From: Corythucha ciliata
Lineage: Eukaryota; Arthropoda; Insecta; Hemiptera; Tingidae
DNA length: 64,000 bases
Direction of reading: 5' to 3'
NCBI GenBank assembly: GCA_038030265.1
Contig: CM075937.1
Coordinates: forward strand, 27,012,198-27,076,197
A program made the translations under genes and the position numbers. The notes under the pieces were generated by a model. The model ran no database searches and was not told the DNA's origin. It worked only from the letters and a program-made list of their open reading frames with translations. Below are positions 1 to 8,200 of this stretch, one piece after another (position 1 is the stretch's first letter; each line of letters starts with the position of its first letter).

Positions 1-643
1 GCCAAAGATTGAAGAACATCGAATCTCCACCTAAGTTCTCACTGAGAGCTTCCCCTTACCCCTTCCATTGTACAGCCGTTTACCTCCTAAAGTTTTGAAA
101 CTTCTTATCACTCGGGGATCGCGGTTCACTGATCTTTCTGACTACAACTGGTAGATGTTTTGATTTGTTAAATTTTGTCAAGAATCCTTATTTTTCGTGC
201 TCAAATACTAAAATGTTTCACTTTTCCTTCGGTCTTTCGGCGGAAGGGTTGATATTTAAACGATGACGTACATTCATTGTTTGTGCAATTCCTTCCGAAG
301 CTATGAGGCTGAGTTGCCGAAGTGAGTAAGCCAACATGATAATTATTTTCCTATTTATTTTACAATCTACGCATCGTTATCCTTGGTATGATTCCTATTT
401 TTGGATTTAGGACCGGAAGAACGTCCTTTGTCGAGACAAACCTTCTCAAAACGAGTCTTTAACCAGGAAAACTACAACCCGATTGCTCGACAAATCTGTT
501 GAAGCCTGCTTCGTTAAATTGAAACGTTCCTGGTCCGAGCGACGGAAAATAGCCACAAATCTCTACTTTTACATAGTTATCTGTTGTTTTTTTGGTGAAA
601 CTATCGGGATTTCACGGAATTCTCAAGTAAAAGTCTTATTAAG
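1..643. other. No gene recognised
   Basis: Unremarkable moderately AT-rich sequence. I see no coding similarity, no terminal repeat and no RNA gene here. Confidence 0.4.
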
Positions 644-771
644 ACCCCCACGCACGGGTTGTCTTGTCTTTGACTCGAACTCGAAGCGTTTCAGTGTCGA
701 ACACGAATGCAATTTACAGAAGCCCCTTTCGAGTTAGCGTCGAAAACAAGACAAACTGTGTGTGGAGGGCC
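644..771. repeat. Imperfect palindrome (short foldback)
   Basis: The two halves are imperfect reverse complements: each reads roughly TTGTCTTG, then a TCGA-rich stretch, away from the outer GGG/CCC ends. Both strands therefore encode similar short peptides (CLVFDSNSK on plus, CLVFDANSK on minus). This is a signature of a palindrome, not of two genes. No target duplication was resolved. Confidence 0.5.
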
Positions 772-1493
772 CTTCATGTTTATTTGCCGTTCTAAAAAGT
801 TATCTACTTGCCTGTGTGGTATCCATGTCTGACTGTTTCCTTTCTGAATACATGTTTGCATTTTTTGCTTGACTGGATGTTTTCGTTGAAACTGACCAGA
901 CGCGGGCCAACAGTTTTGCTCATGGGGGGGGGGGAGCAAAATAAGTCCCTTTGCCACTTGGCAAACTTTAGCGTAGCCACAACCTAAAAACATTCATTTC
1001 GTCTTCAAGAAACAAGGGCCGGGTCTCCTACCTAACTCGATTTTTGCCAGGTAAGACAAGGTCGAGCGCCAAGAGCGGGGTTCATAATGCACAGTCTACT
1101 CGGAGAACAATACAGCGATTTCCCTTTTCACCCACTTAATCACTCCCACACACCGCCACCGATTATACTAAAAAGTAGGAACTTCACACCACCAAAATCC
1201 AGATCGTTAGACCGACAAACCAAACAATTTGGCTCACGGTCAGATTCAAAACTAATCATAGGCATGTGGCACTTTCAAAAACAAAAATCGCCATTTTTGA
1301 CTCTCACAAACGCCAGATTTGCGGATTTTTGCTCTTCCAAATCTTTTGGTGGATTTGTCTCGTTAAAATCGTAATTTCGTGAAATTTGCTTGTTCAAACT
1401 CCAAATTTCGTGGGTTTTGCTCTTTCAAAAACCTCTTTTACTGAATTTCACTCTTTCAGAACCTTTATTACATAAAATAAATTATAAATTTAT
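772..1493. other. No gene; short degenerate repeats at 1310-1465
   Basis: No gene seen. From about 1310 to 1465 there are about four degenerate units of roughly 35-40 bases around AAATTTCGTG and TTTGCTCTTTCAAA, resembling a decayed minisatellite. Confidence 0.35.
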
Positions 1494-2778
1494 TTATATG
1501 ACAAAGACCAACGTCGAAAAGCCAGAGCAGTTCATCCACCAAGGGAGGGGGGCGGTATCATCATTGCACAAATCAATTTCTTTCTCCCTAAGTGATGTAC
1601 CAACACTATTTCGAGCAAGATCGTTCTTGATGGCTCCCCACACCAACTCAATCGGATTTAAGTCGGGGTGATAAAGGAGGGAGACGCAGAGGTATGTGAC
1701 CAAAAGATCGGATCAAGTCATCCACCACGAAGGATTTCTCGATGGGAACGCTTCTCACGAGTTCGAGAAGTTCTGCTTTCGTTGATGTTTCGCAGAATTC
1801 GATGCCATGCTGGGAAAGCTATTCGACAATCACGCGCTTAAGGCTGCCGGAATTCGGCTTTTTGTTTCTTTCGAGGCAATGATAACTCGCGTTGTTCATG
1901 ACTGTGACACTGCCTGCCGGCACGTTGGGTAGGAAGCACGTACTGAGCCATTTCGAGAAATTCTCAGCATTCATGGACGTGTGATAGTCCCCTGAAGTAC
2001 TTGAGAATCTGAAAATCAGGAGACCGTCTCTAACGAAGCCTTGCTCCCCACCTCCATGAACAACAATAAGTCGATTGCCCTTGCCTGAAATATAAAATCA
2101 CGAGAAACTATTTTCATGCTAAAGAAATGAAGGATATCAGCTCACCTATTTTATGAGTAGCCCCCAATTCATCCTCCGACTGCCAACACGATGTAACGTT
2201 GTGGGCCTCTTGTACGTAAGTTTCATCCAGGAAGACAATATTCTTGTTGGCCTCTCGATGTTTTTTTATCTCCCTCAGGTAGGAGACCCTACGGGTTGCA
2301 ATTTCTGGCCGCTCAATTAGAATTTTACGATTGGATTGACACTTCTTCCACTTAAACCCCAGGTGATGTAGGCGCTGCCAAATGTACTCCTTACCGCAGT
2401 CTACAACGCCTTGCTCTAGTAACTCCTTATGGAGAAGCCTAATTGACGGGCACTGCTTTTTAACAACATAAAACTGCGAACTTTAAACGAATGGCACTGT
2501 CAGTAAAAGAATCGAACTCGACTCGCTTCTTATGTGGAATGTTCTTCCTCGTAGGTGTGGTGAAAAGTGACCGACTCGTACTCGAGCCCTCTGAGGTCGA
2601 TCGTTCGGCTTCCTTCACGATGCGGAAAACAGAAGACCGGGAAACACCGGTCGCCTCAGCCACCAAACTGTTGATGTCAGGCTTAGGCTCTTCCTCTACC
2701 TTCTGCCGGGTAAAATACTGAAAAAACGATTTGCCTTGCTTGGCTTCCTAAAGTTCTTCTTTTCGGTCTTTCACTCAT
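1494..2778 (-). pseudogene. Tc1/IS630-like DDE transposase, decayed
   Basis: Cut-and-paste transposase acting in the nucleus on its own inverted repeats. On the minus strand the reading starts MSERPKRRTLGSQ (ATG at 2778-2776). A helix-turn-helix follows with VAEATGVSRSSVFRIVKE, then the first catalytic Asp in IVFLDETYV, a DYHTSMNAENFSKWL block, VTVMNNASYH where the second Asp normally sits (here Asn), and the Glu in HPDLNPIELVWG near the C-terminus. A 61-base spliceosomal intron lies at 2145-2085: donor G^GTGAGC, acceptor TTTCAG^G, frame kept across it. One-base shifts interrupt the frame near 2735 and 1675. The last codon is followed by TAA at 1496-1494. The missing Asp and shifts say it is dead. 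TIRs were not identified. Confidence 0.82.
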
Positions 2779-3057
2779 TTCTGAAATCAAATACAACATC
2801 TTGTCTCTCAAAGTATTAAAATCATTAATTATCTCATGTCTACTTACTTTAATCACGACAAAAAAACCGTTGAGGCAAAAAAAAAACACTCATCTCACTG
2901 ATAGAAATATCGGAAAATATCGATTGCACGAAAAACTGGTGGGGGGTTAAGTACATACTAATCGGCGCTAGTAGCGCTACCGTCGATTTCTTTAGTCTTT
3001 GGCCGGGCTATAAATCGTTTAAATTCTTTCTTTCGCCCAGTGTTTCTTAATTCCTAC
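2779..3057. other. No gene recognised
   Basis: AT-rich sequence between the transposase relic and the hAT MITE. The last eight bases (3050-3057, ATTCCTAC) are the left target duplication of the next element. Confidence 0.4.
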
Positions 3058-3852
3058 TAGAGGTGGGTTGGGACAGCTTTTTTCAGTATCAGGTACAACC
3101 TGATACTGATACTTCCCAGTACCTGATACTTTAGTATCAGGTAGTTCCCCCCCCTTCCAATGTTTAACAGTTACATTGCACGAAATAAATTGTATATGTT
3201 GCTCAATGAGTTAAAAAAACGTTGGTTGGCCATGATGCTGAAATTCATCGCACAAAATAAACGTTACCTATTTTCCCCACCCTCAATTCCCCACGAAAAT
3301 GTTAGTACAGTAATTTTCTGATGGAACTAAAAAAGTGGTAAAACCAACTATTTTTTCCAACGAAAATGTATTTCTTGAACCACCACCAAAAATATATTGA
3401 TAAAAGAATGAAAGAAATAATAACGTTTTCACATCCTACCGTCCTATATTGATACTGAAACTGATATTCAAGTTGATACTTGTGCCATTTCCCGAGTCGT
3501 ATCAACGAGTATCAATGTAGAAGAGACCGATGTTGATACTTTTTGTCCCAAGTCCCAACTCACGTCATTGATACTTTTCTCCCGTTCCTATTGGTTAAAA
3601 AGTATCAGTTTACTAGTTTTCCCTTGTTCCGATAGAGGCTGCAAGCATCGATGTGAGGTGATGGAGTGAAAAAGTTTCAATTCAACTCCCTACTTCCCCC
3701 TACTCAACTACGGAATTGGTGGAAGTGTGACGAGGAGGCTCCTCGGTCTTTTGGTTTGGTTGATACAAAAGTATCAGTTCCTTTCGGCCAGTATCAATTG
3801 ATACTCCTTGATACTTGAAAGTATCAGGTTGATACATTCCGACTCACCCCTA
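3058..3852. mobile_element. hAT-type MITE with GTATCA clusters, 795 bp
   Basis: Bounded by imperfect inverted ends, TAGAGGTGGG at the left and CTCACCCCTA at the right, which fit the hAT YARNG end pattern. It is flanked by a perfect 8-base direct duplication ATTCCTAC at 3050-3057 and 3853-3860, the hAT target-site length. It has no coding capacity. The interior holds about 19 GTATCA/TGATAC hexamers in both orientations, clustered at 3085-3140, 3450-3620 and 3760-3835. Such arrays are plausible transposase-binding subterminal repeats (inference). Confidence 0.82.
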
Positions 3853-3873
3853 ATTCCTACCCTCATCCTTTCA

Positions 3874-4145
3874 CTTTGTTTGGCCTCGCCAGCAAAGGGT
3901 CTTTCTCCTCTTCTCTACTGGCCTCGCCATAGAGAAGATTCCTCCTGCTTCGTTAGGTTTTTAGTTTTTTCTTTCAGGCTCATTTTCCTCCTAAATCTTC
4001 CTCATCCCTGACTCTGGTCGGCCTCGTCCCCAGAGGGTCCATTTCGTTTCGGCCTCGTCGAAAGGAAATTTCTCTTCTCTCCTTACCGTGTGGCCTCGCC
4101 CTCGGTGAGATTCTTCCCCTTGACCAAGGCCTCGTCTCGGTCAAG
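3874..4145 (+). repeat. Array of six hairpins with a constant GGCCTCGYC loop
   Basis: The nonamer GGCCTCGYC occurs at 3882, 3920, 4020, 4051, 4092 and 4128. Each copy sits in the loop of a different short inverted repeat: CTTTG/CAAAG (3874-3897), TCTTCTCTA/TAGAGAAGA (3909-3938), CTCTGG/CCAGAG (4012-4035), ATTTCGTTTC/GAAAGGAAAT with one mismatch (4041-4069), CTTACCG/CGGTGAG with one G-U pair (4082-4109), CTTGACC/GGTCAAG (4119-4145). Stem sequences differ but pairing is kept. A seventh stem with another loop, CTTTCC/GGAAAG, is at 4240-4268. No function is known to me. Confidence 0.7.
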
Positions 4146-4433
4146 CCCCAATAACCCATCCTCTCGTCATCTGGTAGCCCACGCCAACAATTTATCTCTC
4201 ACCTTTCTCTTTCCCCCCTTTCCTTCAAAAGTGACCCGGCTTTCCCTGGTGTTGTTAACCAAGGAAAGTAAAATTTTGGGAAATTTTCGAATTTCATTTT
4301 TCCGTGGTCATTTTCCTCGTCTTATGTGTCCCCTCCACACCAGCCACCTCCCCATCGATATATTCCGCATCACCTTCCGCCTCCTCCCCTTAAAGGTGAG
4401 ACTGGGCCATTTCGTCCCGAACGTTGCACAACC
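4146..4433. other. Pyrimidine-rich flank, no gene
   Basis: CT-rich sequence between the hairpin array and the BEL element. An open frame starting near 4090 runs through it into the 5' LTR, so it crosses an insertion boundary and is not a gene. Confidence 0.5.
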
Positions 4434-4438
4434 GTACC
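4434..4438. other. Left target-site duplication of BEL element
   Basis: GTACC, repeated directly at 11157-11161 just outside the 3' LTR. Confidence 0.9.
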
Positions 4439-4911
4439 TGTTCAGTTTTGTTTGTTTTTACTTTGTCATGCTTCTTGTCCTTTGCATCCTCCTCTTTCCC
4501 CCTCATGTTCATCGTTCTCTTCCCCTTCCTATAACACCAAAAAAAACCGAACGACTAACGAGTGTGGCCGAACTTTTCCCGCTCGGAAGAAAAAAAAAAC
4601 AAACGTTCATTCATTCGACGTTAAGTTTTAAGTCATGTTGGGTACTATGTAACCGTGTCGTGTGTGCACGTGAAAAAGAAAGCCGGCCACGATTAAAGTG
4701 TGGTGTCCTCTCCGCCGTCCAAGAAAGACCACTTGTCCGGACGTAGCGAAAATCTTGTGCTCGGCATCGGTTGAAATCGTGAGGTACGTCCTTTTATGAT
4801 AATCCTCCTATCCCTTCGATTACCCCCTTTTACCTAATTGTCCCCCCCCCTATGGTGAGCAGCTCCTAACTCCGCTCAATTTTATTGTTAAAAGTTTAAT
4901 AACAATTAACA
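4439..4911 (+). repeat. 5' LTR of BEL/Pao element
   Basis: Begins TGTTCAG and ends AATTAACA; 473 bases. It should carry the element promoter. It is matched by the 476-base copy at 10681-11156. Confidence 0.93.
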
Positions 4912-4912
4912 T

Positions 4913-4931
4913 TGGTCCTCCAAGGGTCCGG
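4913..4931 (+). other. Primer-binding site candidate of BEL element
   Basis: TGGTCCTCCAAGGGTCCGG starts one base after the 5' LTR. The leading TGG is what a tRNA CCA end would pair with. I do not assign the tRNA. Confidence 0.6.
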
Positions 4932-5264
4932 ATTCGGCCCAGTTTAATTACTTTTTTAATTGTCTTTGTTGTTCAAATTTGAGTAAGTTCAGCCTTCATA
5001 CTTAGTGAGTTGTTGTAAGTAACGGATGAAACCTTGGGCGAGGGGATAGCTTGTCGGTTCTTCTTTCTTATTCACCCTTTTTGGTTTTTGCTCACGTTAG
5101 CATTTTTAGCGCCGTCGCCGTCGTTCCGTCTTTTCGTTGCCATCTTTTCACAGGGAGGGTCGAAGCGAACTTTTTTTTGTAACCCCTCCACATCCACCTG
5201 TTACTTTGTTATAGTGAGCCACTCCACGTTTGTTTATTTGGTTTTCAATTTTTAATTGCGCAAA

Positions 5265-8200
5265 ATGGACGTCGCTCAAATTAAAAAGGAATATTCGCGT
5301 CTCAAATTCGTTATTAGCCGGTTAGAGTCCTTAAACGAGGAAAATACATTGACTGATGCCCTATTTCTTGAAGCGAAACATTTGGTTAGCCAAAGGCCCA
5401 TTTTTGAGGAAATATTTTATCGCCTCCTTGCGGTGGACGATTTCCCCGCGGAATTGACTGAAACTTTAATAATGTCGATGTTGTCTGAATTTAATCGCCT
5501 TTGTTTCCTTTTGGAAGCAACGGTTAAATCAATCAAAAAAGAACGCAGCCCTCCAGTATCTGACGGAGGAAAGGCGACGTCAGCCTCTTCGTCGAGTTGT
5601 AGTTCTAAGAGTGGGAGTGTGGGATCTAGGGCCTCCTTGGGTAATGAGCAGCCGTATGAAAGATCAATTAAAACCCCTCAATTTGACAACAAATCGAATG
5701 GTTGTGCACCCGATACAACTTTTCAAGGCTTCCAAGCAAAGGCTGAACCGTGTGGTCCGAGCCAACAATTTGCACCTTCAGGTATTTCGTTGCCACCCAT
5801 TGTGCTCCCGTCGTTTGATGGTGATGCAAAAGCATGGCTTGGCTTTAAAACTATGTTTGTTTCTTTAATTATTCAAGATTCCTCCATACCGGACGTTCGA
5901 AAGCTTCATTATTTAAGAGCGAGTTTAAAAGGTTCCGCACTCGAAAAAATTCAGTGCGTTCCCATTAATAACGATAATTTTCAAATCGCGTGGGATATAA
6001 TTCTCAAAACCTACGACGATACTCGAAGTGCCGCTGTCATGTATTTCACAACTATTTTGGATTGCCCCTCCCTTACAAAAGACATAAATTCTTTAATCGA
6101 TTTGGTCAATACTTTCTCGGCCAATTTGGCAGCTCTTCGAGCCCTTGAATTTCCAGTGGAGTCTTGGGCGTTTCCATTGATGACAATTCTTTTAAGGAAA
6201 CTCGATCGTTCAACCCGTGAGCAATTCGAGGCGAGTTCAGCCTCGGGAAATCCCAGTTATGACGACTTAATTAAATTTTTGGAGAGGCGTATTCATTCGC
6301 TCAAAGCCTCAGGGCAGGTAGGTACGGCTATTCCGTCCTCCACGAATCAAAGTTCTGCTTGCATTCGGAAGGAAAGTACAAAAAGAGCTCTTCACGTCGT
6401 TAGTAGGAACCCCGTCAACTGCGCTGTTTGCGATCTCGCACATGCATCCAGCTCATGTAAGAATTTTTTGTCTTTGGATCCTAAAGGTCGCTTTTCAGCT
6501 GTGCGAACCAAAAGACACTGTGCCATTTGTTTAGCAGCGGACCATGTTTCGCGCAACTGTAAGAGCAAACAAAAATGTGGAACTTGCTCAGGGAAACACC
6601 ACACTCTCCTTCATTTTGGTGAGATGAAACCCGATGCTGGGCCAAAAGGTAACCCTCAACCTCTTTTAGGTTTGGCCTCGTTTAGGACGCGTCACCCCAG
6701 CACCGTTTTGTTAGCCACCGCTATGGTGCATGTCAAGGCTCCGGATGGTTCTACTCATTTAGCACGTTGCGTGCTAGATTCCGGTAGTCAGTCGTCGTTC
6801 GTAACTGACTCATTTGTCGCACGAGCAGGTTTAAAAGTAGAGAAGTCTCACTTTTCCATTCAGGGTTTAGCTAAGTCTGACGTGTGCAGCATAAACAAGA
6901 GTGTTCACCTTCGATTCACTCCCGCTGTGTCCGATTCACCCTCATTTTCTATTCAAGCACTTTGCATCAAAGATATCAGTGGGTCTCTTCCCTCGGCTCA
7001 TTTGGAACCACAATTGTGGGACCACGTCAGGTTGTTGCCGTTGGCCGACCCGTCGTTTGGCATTCCGGGAGACGTCAATATTTTGATTGGTGCGGATCTT
7101 TACCCTCACTTGGTCACTGGTCGCAAGCGTGTTGGAAGGGAAGGTAGTCCCGTCGCTCTGGAAACGCTTCTTGGTTGGGTTTTGACTGGCCCTGTCCACA
7201 ATGAGAAATTTCTCATTCATAAAGCGATATGTAATGCCCCCCCTCCGGAAGTTACTTCTCTGTTTGTCTCCTCCTCCTCATCATTGGAAGACATGGTATC
7301 ATCCTTTTGGTCGCTTGAAAAGGTACCCCAAAGCACGCGAATAGACCCAAATTCGGCATTTTGCGAACGAGTTTTCATTGAGTCAGTTCAAAAGGAACCG
7401 AGTGGACAATACGTCGTTCCATTACTATTTCAGCCAGGTGAACCCCAGTTAGGTGAATCGAAGTCGATCGCCCTCCGCCGTTTTAAGGCTTTGGAAAAAC
7501 GATTTCGTGAGAATCCTCAGTTGCATTCTGATTATAAACAGTGTATGGCTGACAATATTGAAGCTGGTTATATGGTCAAGATTTCCGACTGCGAAGATCG
7601 TGATGGCTATTTTATACCCCATCACGCCGTAGTTAAGCTGGATAGCGATACCACGAAAGTGAGAGTTGTGTTCGACGCCAGCTGTCGGACTACCAACAAC
7701 CGTTCATTGAACGATTGCTTACTGACCGGACCAAAACTTCAAAAAGAGATAGTCTCGATCCTTTTATTATTTCGGCAAAATCCTGTGGTCTTGACGGGCG
7801 ACATTAAAAAAATGTTCTGCCAAATTAGGGTCAATCCACAACACTTGAAATATCAACGAATATTTTGGCGTTCGTCAGAAGACGAACCGATCGAAACCTA
7901 CGCCCTTCAGACAGTTGTTTTTGGCATGTCATGTTCACCGTATCTCGCTATTCGGACGTTGCACAAATTGTGTGATGACGAAAAGGATAATTTTCCCCTC
8001 GCATCTGATGTTTTACGTAATTACACGTACGTCGATGACCTCATTTATTCGTGTGAAAATGTGGAGCAAGCAACAGCCTTACAGAAAGAGATCGATTTAC
8101 TCCTAAAAAGAGGTCATTTCCACATGCGAAAATGGCTCTCGAATCGACCTGAAGTCCTGGCTCACGTTAGCCCTGAAGACAAACCGCCACTTGATGGAAT

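Noticed and set aside
4090..4746. 218-codon plus-strand frame
   Set aside because: It crosses the left boundary of the BEL 5' LTR, including the target duplication, so it is not one gene.
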